Positions 24,410 through 33,866 are shown, numbered from the stretch's first letter. The stretch: 33,866 bases of DNA from Hydrogenophaga sp. (GCA_025458915.1 JALORL010000009.1:1-33866); one strand, 5' to 3'. Made by a program: numbers and translations. The notes: generated by a model from the letters alone, not told the origin.

Positions 24410-25675
24410 TCAGCCGCCTCTTCGCATCATGTCGAAGAACTCGGAATTGTTTTTCGTGGCTTTCATGCTCTTGAGGACCATTTCCATGGCCTCGATCTCG
24501 TCCATGTTGTACATGAACTGGCGCAGGATGCGGGTCTTTTGCAGGATCTCGGGCTGCAGCAGCAGCTCTTCCCGGCGGGTGCCGCTGCGGTTGAGCTGGA
24601 TTGAGGGGAAAACGCGCTTTTCGTACAGGCGGCGGTCCAGGTGGATCTCGCAGTTGCCGGTGCCCTTGAATTCTTCAAAGATCACCTCGTCCATGCGCGA
24701 GCCGGTGTCGACCAAGGCGGTGGCGATGATGGTGAGCGAGCCGCCTTCTTCGATCTTGCGTGCGGCACCGAAGAAGCGCTTGGGGCGCTGCAGGGCGTTG
24801 GCGTCCACGCCGCCGGTGAGCACCTTGCCGCTGGAGGGCAACACGTTGTTGTAGGCGCGGGCCAGGCGGGTGATCGAGTCCAGCATGATCACCACGTCTT
24901 TCTTGAGCTCGACCAGGCGCTTGGCCCGTTCGATCACCATTTCGGCAACGTGCACGTGGCGGGCGGCGGGCTCGTCGAAGGTGGAGGCGATCACCTCGCC
25001 GCGCACGGTGCGCTGCATTTCGGTCACTTCCTCGGGACGTTCGTCCACCAGCAGCACCATCAGCTCCACATCCGGGTGGTTGGCGGTGATGGCGTGGCAG
25101 ATGTGCTGCATCATCACCGTCTTGCCGCTTTTGGGCGGTGCCACGATCAGCGCACGCTGGCCGCGCCCGATGGGCGAGATGATGTCGATCACGCGGCCGG
25201 TGATGTTTTCGTCGCCCTTGAAGCTGTCACGCTCCAGACGCATCTGTTCCTTGGGGAACAGCGGCGTCAGGTTTTCGAACATGATCTTGTGCTTGTTGTC
25301 CTCGGGGGGCAAGCCGTTGATCTTGTCGAGCTTGTTGAGGGCAAAGTAGCGTTCCCCGTCCTTGGGAATCCGCACCTCGCCCTCGATCATGTCGCCGGTG
25401 TGCAGGTTGAAGCGGCGGATCTGGCTGGGCGATATGTAGATGTCGTCGGTGCTGGCGGTGTAGCTGGTGTCGGGCGCGCGCAAAAAGCCGAAACCGTCGG
25501 GAAGCACTTCCAGAACGCCATCCGCGTTGACCAGTTCCCCGCCTTTGGCGCGCTTCTTGATGATGGCGAACATCAGCTCCTGCTTGCGCATGCGGCCGGT
25601 GTTTTCGATCTCAAGCGCTTCTGCCTGCTTGAGGACTTCAGACACGTGCAGTGCCTTGAGTTCGTTGAGGTGCAT
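24410..25675 (-). CDS. rho: Transcription termination factor Rho
   Basis: Rho is the hexameric RNA-dependent ATPase that ends untranslated transcripts. The 421-residue protein has the usual length. The N-terminal helical domain ([19 protein letters not shown]) is followed by the RNA-binding cold-shock-like fold with [12 protein letters not shown] and [14 protein letters not shown]. The ATPase domain has Walker A APPKSGKT (179-186), Walker [17 protein letters not shown] and the Q/R-loop region [23 protein letters not shown]. The ATG at 25675 follows GGAG; a GTG three codons earlier is a weaker alternative. It lies downstream of trxA, separated by a terminator-like hairpin, and upstream of rpmE2. 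Confidence 0.98.
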   Translation of the reverse strand: MHLNELKALHVSEVLKQAEALEIENTGRMRKQELMFAIIKKRAKGGELVNADGVLEVLPDGFGFLRAPDTSYTASTDDIYISPSQIRRFNLHTGDMIEGEVRIPKDGERYFALNKLDKINGLPPEDNKHKIMFENLTPLFPKEQMRLERDSFKGDENITGRVIDIISPIGRGQRALIVAPPKSGKTVMMQHICHAITANHPDVELMVLLVDERPEEVTEMQRTVRGEVIASTFDEPAARHVHVAEMVIERAKRLVELKKDVVIMLDSITRLARAYNNVLPSSGKVLTGGVDANALQRPKRFFGAARKIEEGGSLTIIATALVDTGSRMDEVIFEEFKGTGNCEIHLDRRLYEKRVFPSIQLNRSGTRREELLLQPEILQKTRILRQFMYNMDEIEAMEMVLKSMKATKNNSEFFDMMRRGG

Positions 25676-25799
25676 GGAAATCACTCCGGGAGGGAGTTGC
25701 AGGAATACCGGGGGGAGGGTGCGCCGGCGCCTGGATGTGGGGCGGGACGCGAGGGGGAGGCAGGCCCTATTGGCGCAGCTCTGTAGAAATTATGACAGG

Positions 25800-25816
25800 A
25801 AAAACCGGCTCGCCGG
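25800..25816 (-). terminator. Intrinsic terminator after trxA
   Basis: On the minus strand, CCGGC-GA-GCCGG is followed by TTTTT (25804-25800), about 50 nt after the trxA stop. A longer GGTGGG/CCCACC pairing lies just before it. CATAAT (25794-25789) directly after may serve as -10 for rho, but lacks a good -35. Confidence 0.6.
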
Positions 25817-25865
25817 ATGGGTGGGGCATTGCACCCGACCCACCAGGGCGAGGGAATGAGATGGG

Positions 25866-26198
25866 TCAGGCCAATTGCTGGTCAATGAAGGCCGTGAGCT
25901 GGGCCTTGCTCAAGGCGCCCACTTTGGTGGCAGCCGGCTGGCCATTCTTGAACAGGATGAGGGTGGGGATGCCGCGGATGCCGAACTTGGCGGGCACATC
26001 CCGGTTGTCGTCCACGTTGAGCTTGGCGATCTGCAGCTTGCCGTTGTAGGAGCCTGCCACCTCGTCCAGGATGGGCGCGATCATTTTGCAGGGACCACAC
26101 CATTCGGCCCAGAAATCCACCAGCACCGGAGACTGAGCGTCGAGCACATCGGACTTGAAGCTCGCATCGGAAACGTGTTTGATCAGGTCGCTGGCCAT
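25866..26198 (-). CDS. trxA: Thioredoxin 1
   Basis: This 110-residue protein is a single thioredoxin domain that reduces protein disulphides in the cytoplasm. The active site is WCGPC (residues 33-37) within [15 protein letters not shown]. The buried Asp (D28), the cis-proline loop GIRGIPTL and LILFKNG are all present. The ATG at 26198 follows AGGACGA. No signal peptide is visible. The order trxA-rho-rpmE2 is common in betaproteobacteria. It is divergent from the addB-like gene with a 122-nt gap. Confidence 0.97.
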   Translation of the reverse strand: MASDLIKHVSDASFKSDVLDAQSPVLVDFWAEWCGPCKMIAPILDEVAGSYNGKLQIAKLNVDDNRDVPAKFGIRGIPTLILFKNGQPAATKVGALSKAQLTAFIDQQLA

Positions 26199-26320
26199 GA
26201 TTCGTCCTAAATTTGCGTTGAGGGGCAGGTTACATTTTGGGCAGATGCGCGGGCTTCAAGTGCCTGAGTGGTTGGCGCCTGGCTCGCCGTGTCGCGCATT
26301 GTGACAGAAACCCCCATTTC

Positions 26321-28975
26321 ATGACGTCTGCCTCTCCAGTCCCTGCGCCGGCGTGTCTGGCTGCGTCCGACAGCGCTGTCCTGCAGGCTGACCGACGCTG
26401 GGACGCCCTGATCCAGTCCATTGACAGGGCTTGCGCACAGCGCGGTGTGCCGCCGGCCCAGGTGGTGGTGGTGGTGCCTTACGCACAGCTCATGGATATC
26501 GGGCGCAAGGCGTGGGCCCGGCACCACCCCGATGGCTACGTTCCCCGGTTCGAGACCACCCGGAACTGGGCAACGGCTTTGCATCCGTTCTTGCCCGGGC
26601 CCAGTGACCTGTGTCTGGATGCAGCGCGCGACAGCCTGGTGGCCACGGCGCTGCTGGCCCGCGTGATTCCGCCGGGCACCCCACCGGATCTGCGGATAGT
26701 CATGGTCCGTCGGCTCATGGACAGCGCCCGGCCGCTGGCAGCGGTGGTGGCTGCCATTCCACCGGAGCAGCGTGCAAAGTGGGTGGAGACGTTGCAGCAG
26801 GACCTGTTTCCTGCGCTTGGAGCCCTGCAATGGGAAGGCCTGGTGGGCGTCCTGGCGCTGACCTGGGCCAGCGCTTCGTCGTATGGCACCGACGTGCTGT
26901 GGACGGACCTTGCCGCGCCTGGCCGCACGGCGCAGCTGCTGGTGGTCGTGAAGGGCTTTCAGCCAGACCCTTTGGTGGATGCGTTGCAGGAACGCTGGGG
27001 GGATCGCGCCGTGGCGATTCCCTGGGTCGATCCAGCGCTGCCGGACCTTCCCGGCGGGGAGTGCCTGCTGCATGCCTGCGACGATGCCGAGGACGAGGCG
27101 CAGCGGGCAGCTGCCTGCGTCATGCGCCAGATCCAGCTCGGCCATGTGCCCGTGGCTCTGGTGGCGACCGACCGCCTGATCACCCGACGCATCAGTGCAC
27201 TGCTGCACGCCGCAGGTGTGCGTGTCCACGATGAAACGGGTTGGAAGCTCTCCACCACCCATGTGGCAGCCCAGCTCATGTGCCTGTTGCGTGCGGCCGC
27301 ACCGCTTGCGTCCATGGACGATGTGCTGGCATTGCTGAAGCATGGCAGCGGATGGGCAGAGCAGTCCGTTCAGGCCATGGAGCTGCGCGCCCGGGAGCAG
27401 GGCGTGTCGTCCTGGCGCATGGCCTTGCAGTCGCAGCTGCTGTTGCCCTTGCTGCCCGCCGGGCTGGTCGAACTTCTCGCTGGTTTGCAGGCTCCCCGCA
27501 GTTTGGTGCGGTGGCTGGAGACTCTGACGGCCACACTGCAACAGCTAGGCTGGTGGTCGGCCTGGCAAGGCGACGAGGCCGGGAAGTGGATGGTGCAGGT
27601 GCTGCGCCTGGGAGAGGGCGCTGCACAGGAATTGGCGGGTCTGGGTCACATCGATTCCGCCGCAAGGCCGCTGGCGCGTGAATCAGGTCTCTCGCTGGGG
27701 GCATTCACCGCCTGGGTACGGGACGTTCTGGAAGGTGCCACCTTCCTGCCAGTGGGCCCGGATCATCCGGAGGTGATGATTCTTCCCATGCCGCATCTGT
27801 TGGGGCGGTCTTTTGCTGCGGCTGTGGTTCCAGGTTGCGACGAAGTCCGCCTCAACCCGTCCCCCGAGCCAGCTGGGGAGTGGACCGCCACGGCGCGCGA
27901 GCGGCTGGGACTGCCCGCGCGCGAGACACTGGCGCAGTCGGCCCGGCAAGCCTGGTGGTGGTTGCTGCAGTCGCAGCGGCTGGACGTGCTGTGGCGGACG
28001 CAGGACCAGGGCGAACCGGTGCTGCCCAACGCGTGGGTGATGGCTTTGCAGTCTGCTGGCGTGCCCGCAGCCGGGGAGCCCCGGCAGCAGCGCGAGCTGA
28101 CTGCGGCATCGACGGGCCGGCCTTTTCCCTCGGCGCCGGATTTGTTGTCTGGGTCCCTGTCGGCCAGTGCCTACCAGGACCTGCGCAATTGCCCGTACCG
28201 CTTCTTTGCCCAGAGGCAGTTGCGCCTGGCGGATGTTCCCGAACTGGATGTGGAGCCAGACCAGCGGGACTTCGGGAACTGGCTGCACGCCGTGTTGCGA
28301 ACGTTTCATGAGGAGCGGGCCGCCGACCGGCCGGGCAGGACGGCCGATGCAGCGGCGTTGGACCGCATTGCACACGACACCACGGTGCGCATGGGTCTGC
28401 GAACCGACGAAGGCGCCGCCGGATTCTTGCCCTACGAGGTGGTGTGGCCGTCCCTGCGGGACGGCTATCTCGACTGGCTGGCCCAGTTTGAAGCTGCACC
28501 CGGCCGGGCCGGGCCGCGGTTCCTGCGGGCGGAGGCCGAGCTCACTGCCGGTGCCGGCCCCTGGAAGCTGTACGGCAAGCTGGACCGGATCGATGCGCAG
28601 CACAGTCCGGAGGGGCCGATCCCGTTCGTGATCGACTACAAGACCGAAAGCAGAAGCACCACCCAGGCCCGTCTGAAGGAGCCCCTCGAAGATGTGCAGC
28701 TGGCCTTCTATGCTGCGCTCATGCCGGACGCTACCTTGCGCGCTGGCTACCTCAGCATCAACGACCGCCCGGGATCGAGGGAGCACGAGACGCGCACCCA
28801 GTTGATGGAACACACCGAGGTGTTGCAGGCGCGTGAACAGCTGCGCGAGGGTCTGGTGCAGGACCTGGGGCGCATCGCTGGGGGTCATGCCCTGGCAGCG
28901 CTGGGCGAGGGCCGCGTCTGTGCGTACTGTGCCGTGCGCGGCCTTTGTCGCAAGGACTTCTGGGAGGGCGCATGA
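26321..28975 (+). CDS. AddB-like PD-(D/E)XK nuclease/inactive helicase subunit
   Basis: This 884-residue protein looks like the AddB-type partner of a helicase-nuclease that processes double-strand breaks for RecA. The N-terminal two thirds has a degenerate helicase layout (VVVVVPYAQLMDIGRKAW, EVMILPMPHLLGRSFAAAVVPGC) and I see no Walker A motif. The C-terminal nuclease has LDRID (D755) and IDYKTE (D772, K774). Four cysteines, C624 in NCPYRFF and C867, C870 and C876 in VCAYCAVRGLC, match the iron-sulphur staple of AddB nucleases. The ATG at 26321 is chosen because an upstream TTG has no ribosome-binding site. Its stop overlaps the addA-like start by ATGA. Confidence 0.85.
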   Translation: MTSASPVPAPACLAASDSAVLQADRRWDALIQSIDRACAQRGVPPAQVVVVVPYAQLMDIGRKAWARHHPDGYVPRFETTRNWATALHPFLPGPSDLCLDAARDSLVATALLARVIPPGTPPDLRIVMVRRLMDSARPLAAVVAAIPPEQRAKWVETLQQDLFPALGALQWEGLVGVLALTWASASSYGTDVLWTDLAAPGRTAQLLVVVKGFQPDPLVDALQERWGDRAVAIPWVDPALPDLPGGECLLHACDDAEDEAQRAAACVMRQIQLGHVPVALVATDRLITRRISALLHAAGVRVHDETGWKLSTTHVAAQLMCLLRAAAPLASMDDVLALLKHGSGWAEQSVQAMELRAREQGVSSWRMALQSQLLLPLLPAGLVELLAGLQAPRSLVRWLETLTATLQQLGWWSAWQGDEAGKWMVQVLRLGEGAAQELAGLGHIDSAARPLARESGLSLGAFTAWVRDVLEGATFLPVGPDHPEVMILPMPHLLGRSFAAAVVPGCDEVRLNPSPEPAGEWTATARERLGLPARETLAQSARQAWWWLLQSQRLDVLWRTQDQGEPVLPNAWVMALQSAGVPAAGEPRQQRELTAASTGRPFPSAPDLLSGSLSASAYQDLRNCPYRFFAQRQLRLADVPELDVEPDQRDFGNWLHAVLRTFHEERAADRPGRTADAAALDRIAHDTTVRMGLRTDEGAAGFLPYEVVWPSLRDGYLDWLAQFEAAPGRAGPRFLRAEAELTAGAGPWKLYGKLDRIDAQHSPEGPIPFVIDYKTESRSTTQARLKEPLEDVQLAFYAALMPDATLRAGYLSINDRPGSREHETRTQLMEHTEVLQAREQLREGLVQDLGRIAGGHALAALGEGRVCAYCAVRGLCRKDFWEGA

Positions 28976-31900
28976 CAGGACAGGCTGCCTTTCGCGCCAA
29001 TGGCCAACCCGTGTCCAGCGCTGCCTTCTATGCCCTGGCCTGCGACCCGGGGCGCAGCATTGCCGTGGAGGCCTGTGCAGGTGCGGGCAAAACCTGGATG
29101 CTGGTCTCGCGCATTCTTCGGGCCTTGCTCGACGGTTGCCCTCCGCAGGACATTCTCGCCATCACCTTCACCCGCAAGGCCGCTGGAGAAATGCGAAAGC
29201 GCCTGGCGGACGACATGCGTCGGTGGGCGTCGCTGCCGGACGAGGCGCTGGCCGCCGAGCTGCATCAGCGCGGTCTGCCGGAGCAGGAGGCTTGGCAGCG
29301 GGTAGCGCAGGCGCAATCCCTGCATGCCCGCGTGGCAGCCCACGGAAGGCCGGTGCAGCTGAAAACCTTCCACAGCTGGTTTGCCGCCTTGCTGCGTGGC
29401 GCGCCGCTCGCGGTGCTGGACGAGTTGAAGCTGCCGGTGCAATACGAGTTGCTGGAGGACGACACCCAGGCCATACGCCTGGTGTGGCCCCGCTTTTACG
29501 GTGCCCTGACACGCGACCCTGCCGTGCGCCAGGACTTTGCCGACACCGTGCGCAGCCACGGCCGGCACCAGACCCAGCAGGCGTTGCTGAACGCGCTGAA
29601 CAAGCGGGTCGAGTTTGCCCTGGCCGACGCGCAGGGCGTGGTGCAGCGCTCGGTGGACCCGCTGTCCGCCCGTTTCCCCGAATTCGACGGCTGCGACGAT
29701 CCGCTGCGCTGGCTGGTGGACGATGCCGGCGCGAGGGCGTCGCTGTCTGAAGCCGCGATCGCACTGGGCCGCGCCAGCGCCAAGACCTTCTCTGCCAAAG
29801 GCGCTGAGCTGGAAAAGGCGCTGACAGAGCGTGCAAGCGCTGATGCCCTCAAAGCGTTGCTGACCAATGAGGGCGCACCCCGCAAATTCTCGGAGAAGGT
29901 GGTCGGTCTCGAAGCAGTGCGCCATGCGCAGGGGCTGGCGGAACGTGCCATGCAGGCTGCTTCGCAACTCCAGTCGTGGCGGCACCACCAGCGCATGGTG
30001 CGCCTGAGCCGGGTGCTGCTCGACATCTACGCGGCGCTGAAGCGCGAACGTGGCTGGGTCGACATGAGCGACGTGGAGCTGGCCGCCCGGCGCCTGCTGG
30101 GCGATACCGAACTGGCAGGCTGGATGCAGCAACGGCTGGACGCCCGCGTGCGCCACCTCCTGATCGACGAGTTCCAGGACACCAACCCGCTGCAGTGGCA
30201 AGCCCTGCACGGCTGGTTGTCCTCCTACGCGGGCGCCGGCGCGGGTGAAGCGCCCAGCGTGTTCCTGGTGGGCGATCCCAAGCAGTCCATCTACCGGTTC
30301 CGACGTGCCGAACCCCAGGTGTTCAAGGCGGCACAGAGCTTTGTGGTGCAGGGGCTGGGCGGTACGCTGCTCAGTTGCGACCACACCCGCCGTTGCGCAC
30401 CGGCGGTCGTGAGCGCGTTGAACGCCGCCATGCTGGCCGCCGTGCAGGCGGGCGACTACAGCAGCGACTTCCGCACCCACACCACGCAAAGCACAGGTGA
30501 GGGCGCCGTGCTGGCGCTGCCGCAGGTTTCGCGCAGCGAACGCGAGACGACCGTGAGCGAGGAAGACCGGGAGGGCTGGCGCGACAGCCTGACCACACCC
30601 AAGGTCTCGCCCGAGGACACGATGCCGGCGCTGGAGGCGCGGCAGGCGGCGCGCTGGGTGGCGCTGGAGATCGCTGAAGGGCGTTTGAAGCCCGGGGAAC
30701 TGATGGTGCTGGCCCGCAAGCGCGAACGCCTGGTGTGGATGTTCGAGGCCCTGCGGGAACTCGGCATTGCCAGCGAACAGCCCGAAAAACTCGATCTGTG
30801 CGAAGCGCCTGCGGTGCAGGACGTGGTGGCGCTGCTCGATGTGCTGGTATCCAGCGGGCACGACCTCAGTCTGGCCCGCGCGCTCAAGTCCCCGCTGTTT
30901 GGCTGGAACGATGGTGCGTTGGCCACCGTGGCCCGCCTGCAACGGCACTGGACCCCCGCCGCGGAGCCGGGCAACGAACAGCCCGAGCGGCCCCGCTGGT
31001 GGGCCGTGTTGCAGCGCTTTGCAGCGTTGCCGCAGCAGCAACGCATTGACACCCTGCAGGCTGTGTCGATCGAGTCCACTGCAGCGCCGGCACTGGCAGA
31101 CGCCATCGCAGCGGCGGCCACGCGCCTGCTGCGTTACCAGCACTGGGCGCTCAATCTGCCTCCGCACGACGCACTGTCGGCCATCTACGCCGATGGCGAT
31201 GTAATCGCCCGATTCGCGCAGGCGGTTCCTGCGGCGCAGCGCACCGGTGTTCTGGTTGCCTTGCGCGACCTGCTGGCGCAGGCACTGGCGCAGGACGGCG
31301 GGCGATTCCTTACCGCCTACCGGTTCGTGCGTGCGCTCAAGGCGGGCGGTATTCCAGCCAGCCCCACCCACCACGGAGAGGCCGTGCGCCTGCTGACCAT
31401 CCACGGCGCAAAGGGCCTGGAGGCCCCTACGGTCCTGATGCTCGACACCGACAGCACCGCATCCCGGCCAGAGACCATGGGCGTGCTGATCGATTGGCCC
31501 GGCGAGGCTCCGGTACCGCAGCGGTTTGTGTTCCTCGCCAGCGAGAAAAGGCCACCGGTGTGTGCCGTGGACACGCTGGCGTCGGAGCAGCGTGCGCGTT
31601 CGCTGGAGGAAATCAATGCGCTCTACGTGGCCATCACGCGGGCAGAGTCCCGACTGGTGATTTCCAGTTTCGAGCCCCACACCCGAGGGACTGGCACCAG
31701 CTGGTATCAGCGCCTGCAGGCAGCGGCATTGCAGCAGCCTGTACCCGCCCCGCTGGAGGAGCGCAATACCATGCCGTGCACGGGTCTGGCAGGGGGCGGC
31801 ACAAGCCACCGCTTTCACCTGTTGGAACTGCCAGCGCTTGTACCGCGGCAAACGGCCGAGCCGTCTGCGGCAGCGCTGTCCGTGCCCAGTTCATCGGCAA

Positions 31901-32391
31901 CCGAGGACGTGACCGCCCGCATCGGGCAGGCCTTGCACCGGCTGTTGCAATGGCACCCCACGCAGAACCCGCAGGCCGGAGCGCCTTGCTGGGATTGGTC
32001 GGACACCCACCTGCAGGCAGTGGTACGCGAGTTCGGACTGGCGCAGGAGAGCGCCAGGCAGGCCCTGGACATGGCGCGTCGTACCGTGGGCGGCGAAGCC
32101 GCCTGGGTCTGGGACGCTGCAACGGTGGACCAGGCCGACAATGAGCTGGATGTTTTCCTGGGCGGCGCGTTGCTGCGGCTGGACAGGCTGGTGCGGCGGC
32201 GCGATTCGGGGGAATGGTGGGTGCTGGATTACAAGAGCGCGCTGCGGCCCGAGCTGCAACCTGAACTGGTCCGTAAGATGGAACAGTACCGGAATGCGGT
32301 ACAGCAGGCACAACCAGGCGCGGTGGTGCGGCTGGCGTTCATCAATTCGCACGGCAGGCTCATCGAGCTGCCTGAATCGGGGGTGACATGA
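28972..32391 (+). CDS. AddA-like UvrD-family helicase with C-terminal nuclease
   Basis: This 1139-residue protein is a superfamily 1 helicase fused to a nuclease, as in AddA/RecB. Walker A is ACAGAGKTW (34-42), motif Ia AITFTRKAAGEM, Walker B LLIDEFQDTNPLQW (D399-D403), motif III VGDPKQSIYRFRRAE, motif V LLTIHGAKGLEAPTVLML and motif VI ALYVAITRAESRLVIS. The C-terminal nuclease has LRLDRLVRR and VLDYKSA (D1086, K1088). With the AddB-like protein it should unwind and trim DNA ends for recombination. Whether it recognises a Chi-like sequence cannot be seen. The ATG overlaps the addB-like stop, and its own stop overlaps the flavoprotein start. Confidence 0.9.
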   Translation: MTGQAAFRANGQPVSSAAFYALACDPGRSIAVEACAGAGKTWMLVSRILRALLDGCPPQDILAITFTRKAAGEMRKRLADDMRRWASLPDEALAAELHQRGLPEQEAWQRVAQAQSLHARVAAHGRPVQLKTFHSWFAALLRGAPLAVLDELKLPVQYELLEDDTQAIRLVWPRFYGALTRDPAVRQDFADTVRSHGRHQTQQALLNALNKRVEFALADAQGVVQRSVDPLSARFPEFDGCDDPLRWLVDDAGARASLSEAAIALGRASAKTFSAKGAELEKALTERASADALKALLTNEGAPRKFSEKVVGLEAVRHAQGLAERAMQAASQLQSWRHHQRMVRLSRVLLDIYAALKRERGWVDMSDVELAARRLLGDTELAGWMQQRLDARVRHLLIDEFQDTNPLQWQALHGWLSSYAGAGAGEAPSVFLVGDPKQSIYRFRRAEPQVFKAAQSFVVQGLGGTLLSCDHTRRCAPAVVSALNAAMLAAVQAGDYSSDFRTHTTQSTGEGAVLALPQVSRSERETTVSEEDREGWRDSLTTPKVSPEDTMPALEARQAARWVALEIAEGRLKPGELMVLARKRERLVWMFEALRELGIASEQPEKLDLCEAPAVQDVVALLDVLVSSGHDLSLARALKSPLFGWNDGALATVARLQRHWTPAAEPGNEQPERPRWWAVLQRFAALPQQQRIDTLQAVSIESTAAPALADAIAAAATRLLRYQHWALNLPPHDALSAIYADGDVIARFAQAVPAAQRTGVLVALRDLLAQALAQDGGRFLTAYRFVRALKAGGIPASPTHHGEAVRLLTIHGAKGLEAPTVLMLDTDSTASRPETMGVLIDWPGEAPVPQRFVFLASEKRPPVCAVDTLASEQRARSLEEINALYVAITRAESRLVISSFEPHTRGTGTSWYQRLQAAALQQPVPAPLEERNTMPCTGLAGGGTSHRFHLLELPALVPRQTAEPSAAALSVPSSSATEDVTARIGQALHRLLQWHPTQNPQAGAPCWDWSDTHLQAVVREFGLAQESARQALDMARRTVGGEAAWVWDAATVDQADNELDVFLGGALLRLDRLVRRRDSGEWWVLDYKSALRPELQPELVRKMEQYRNAVQQAQPGAVVRLAFINSHGRLIELPESGVT

Positions 32392-33716
32392 ACCCTGTCG
32401 GACGGGAAGATCCTCCCTGGGAAGCGGTTGAGGTGGCCGTGGTCGGAGGCGGACCGGCTGGCCTGATGGCTGCAGAGGTGCTCGGCGCGGCGGGTCGCTC
32501 GGTGCACCTGTACGACGCCATGCCTTCGGTCGGGCGCAAGTTCCTGCTGGCGGGCAAAGGCGGCATGAACCTCACCCATGCAGAACCCGATGCAGCCTTC
32601 CGGACCCGGTACGCCGAAGCAGGAGTGGCGCTGGGACCATGGCTGGAGCGCTTTGGTTCAGGTGCGGTTCGGCAATGGGCTTCGGGCCTGGGCATCGAGA
32701 CCTTTGTGGGCTCCTCGAACCGGGTGTTTCCCACCGACATGAAGGCCGCCCCGCTGTTGCGGGCCTGGCTGCAGCGTCTGCGCCACCCAGTGGCGCCGGG
32801 CATGCCTGTGCGCTTCCACATGCGGCACCGATGGACCGGCTGGTGGCCGGCACCGGCGGGCCAGGTTGGCCTGACCCTGCGCACTCCCGAGGGCGAGCGG
32901 CGCGTACAGGCCCGTGCGGTGGTGATGGCGCTCGGTGGTGGCAGCTGGGCACGGCTGGGTTCGGACGGCGCCTGGGTCTCTTCCTTCGCAGCGGAAGGGG
33001 TTCCCGTGGCCCCATTGCGGCCGAGCAACTGTGGCTTCGACGTGGCCGGTGGTCCACACACCGCTGGCCAGGGCTGGAGCCCGTTCTTCGCTGAACGCTT
33101 TGCCGGGCAGCCGTTCAAGGCGGTGAGCCTTCGCTTCCAGGGCGATGGCGGCACGGTGTTCCACCGGCGTGGCGAATTCGTGGCCACCGCGACCGGCGTC
33201 GAGGGCAGCCTGATCTATGCGGTATCGGCCCTGTTGCGTGAACACATTGCATGCCACGGCAGCGCCACTTTTCACCTGGACCTGCAGCCTGACCGCAGCC
33301 TGGAGCAGGTGCAACAGCAGGTTGCGCATCCCCGCGGCTCGCGCAGCCTGTCCAGCCACCTCAAGAGCCGGCTGGGGATCGACGGCATCCGCATGGCGCT
33401 GCTCAACGAACGGCTCGACAAGGCCACGCTGCACGACCCCGCTGCCCTGGCCCGAGCCATCAAGGCCTTGCCGGTCACGGTGCTGACGCCGCGCCCTCTG
33501 GACGAAGCCATCAGCAGCGCGGGCGGGGTGCGCTGGGCGGCGCTGGACGACGGTCTGATGCTGCGTCCGTTGCCCGGCGTGTTCTGCGCCGGAGAAATGC
33601 TGGACTGGGAAGCGCCGACTGGCGGCTACTTGCTCACCGCCTGTCTGGCCACTGGTCGCGCCGCGGGCGAGGGCGCTCTGCGGTATCTCGGCGCGCTGCC
33701 AATGGCCGACCGCTAA
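32388..33716 (+). CDS. TIGR03862-type flavoprotein (BaiN/HI0933-like FAD-binding)
   Basis: This 442-residue protein has a dinucleotide-binding start VAVVGGGPAGLMAAEVL (residues 16-32) and the family block GRKFLLAGKGGMNLTH. The mid-protein insert contains ALGGGSWARLGSDG. The C-terminal FAD site is SSAGGVRW with GVFCAGEMLDWEAPTGGYLLTACLATG. These are the hallmarks of the HI0933/BaiN group; the wording and spacing fit TIGR03862. The reaction of this group is poorly known, and names such as aminoacetone oxidase are weakly based. It overlaps the addA-like stop by ATGA, so it is translated with the DNA-repair pair, although no functional link is evident. Confidence 0.9.
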   Translation: MNPVGREDPPWEAVEVAVVGGGPAGLMAAEVLGAAGRSVHLYDAMPSVGRKFLLAGKGGMNLTHAEPDAAFRTRYAEAGVALGPWLERFGSGAVRQWASGLGIETFVGSSNRVFPTDMKAAPLLRAWLQRLRHPVAPGMPVRFHMRHRWTGWWPAPAGQVGLTLRTPEGERRVQARAVVMALGGGSWARLGSDGAWVSSFAAEGVPVAPLRPSNCGFDVAGGPHTAGQGWSPFFAERFAGQPFKAVSLRFQGDGGTVFHRRGEFVATATGVEGSLIYAVSALLREHIACHGSATFHLDLQPDRSLEQVQQQVAHPRGSRSLSSHLKSRLGIDGIRMALLNERLDKATLHDPAALARAIKALPVTVLTPRPLDEAISSAGGVRWAALDDGLMLRPLPGVFCAGEMLDWEAPTGGYLLTACLATGRAAGEGALRYLGALPMADR

Positions 33717-33737
33717 CTTGACTGCGTCTCCGGTGGT

Positions 33738-33866
33738 TCAGGGGATGGCCGGCTCGGGCTGTTCTGCGCAGGCCTGGGCGGCGATCGTGAGCGAGCGCAG
33801 CCGCAGGGCGGGGTCGAACACGTCGCTGACCAGCACGAGCTCGTCGGCTTCGGTGGCTTCGCGCAG
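33738..33866 (-). CDS. Luciferase-like (LLM) flavin-dependent oxidoreductase, C-terminal fragment
   Basis: The minus strand is open from the window edge to a TGA at 33740-33738 (42 residues). The visible end reads LREATEADELVLVSDVFDPALR followed by LRSLTIAAQA. This resembles the C-terminus of LuxA-like monooxygenases of the MsnO8/YhbW group (ADE...SDIFD...R...). The N-terminal part with the flavin site lies outside the window. It converges with the flavoprotein gene, with 21 nt between the stops. The family call is based on a short stretch. Confidence 0.6.
   Translation of the reverse strand: MREATEADELVLVSDVFDPALRLRSLTIAAQACAEQPEPAIP

Noticed and set aside
25785-25800. Minus-strand CTGTCAT half-site before rho
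   Set aside because: Perfect single half-site, but the next 11-bp position (TCTACAG) does not match and no phased third site exists.
26298-26310. Minus-strand CTGTCAC upstream of trxA
   Set aside because: Lone half-site with no phased partner and no -10 at the right distance.
28885-31851. Very long open frame antisense to the addA-like gene
   Set aside because: High-GC shadow frame; the sense strand has full helicase and nuclease motifs and the antisense translation is low-complexity with no family signature.

Overview
The window looks like chromosomal DNA of a betaproteobacterium in the order Burkholderiales, most likely family Comamonadaceae. The grounds are high GC with strong third-position GC bias, the block pstS-pstC-pstA-pstB-phoU-phoB-phoR, the trxA-rho-rpmE2 order, a KPA-rich histone-H1-like protein, and protein sequences typical of that group. 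Genus was not determined. No rRNA, tRNA, CRISPR array, transposase or integrase gene was found.

Layout. (1) 1-2328, leftward: a BamE-like lipoprotein, a DOMON-like protein and a NamZ/DUF1343 muramidase cut by the window edge. (2) 2520-7147, rightward: an ornithine-lipid acyltransferase (OlsB) overlapping a PlcP-like metallophosphoesterase, then polyphosphate kinase ppk and sixA. (3) 7183-9060: an H1-like DNA-binding protein, a divergent AraC-type regulator and a VOC-fold protein. (4) 14788-9082, leftward: exopolyphosphatase ppx, a response regulator with a degenerate cyclase domain, and a large hybrid histidine kinase. (5) 15070-21829, rightward: the complete phosphate transport and sensing operon. 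(6) 23643-21886, leftward: a multi-spanning membrane protein resembling GT-C glycosyltransferases. (7) 26198-23774, leftward: trxA, rho and rpmE2, with a repeat-rich gap between rho and rpmE2. (8) 26321-33716, rightward: an AddB-like and AddA-like helicase-nuclease pair and a TIGR03862-type flavoprotein, all overlapping by ATGA. (9) The right edge holds the C-terminus of a luciferase-like flavin oxidoreductase.

How it fits together. Most of positions 2.5-21.8 kb is a phosphate-economy island. PstSCAB imports phosphate, PhoU/PhoR/PhoB sense and respond, and Ppk and Ppx make and degrade polyphosphate. OlsB with the PlcP-like enzyme could replace phospholipids by phosphate-free ornithine lipids. 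Three promoters (before olsB, ppk and pstS) share the same PhoB-type geometry: half-sites 11 bp apart, with a -10 hexamer 10 nt after the last one. This places lipid remodelling, polyphosphate synthesis and phosphate uptake in one candidate regulon.

The most interesting leads are the overlapping olsB/plcP-like lipid-remodelling operon, the response regulator whose cyclase domain has lost a metal-binding aspartate and lies in line with ppx, and the lysine-rich H1-like protein beside the polyphosphate genes. All functional statements come from reading the sequence and from memory of protein families; no database search was run.
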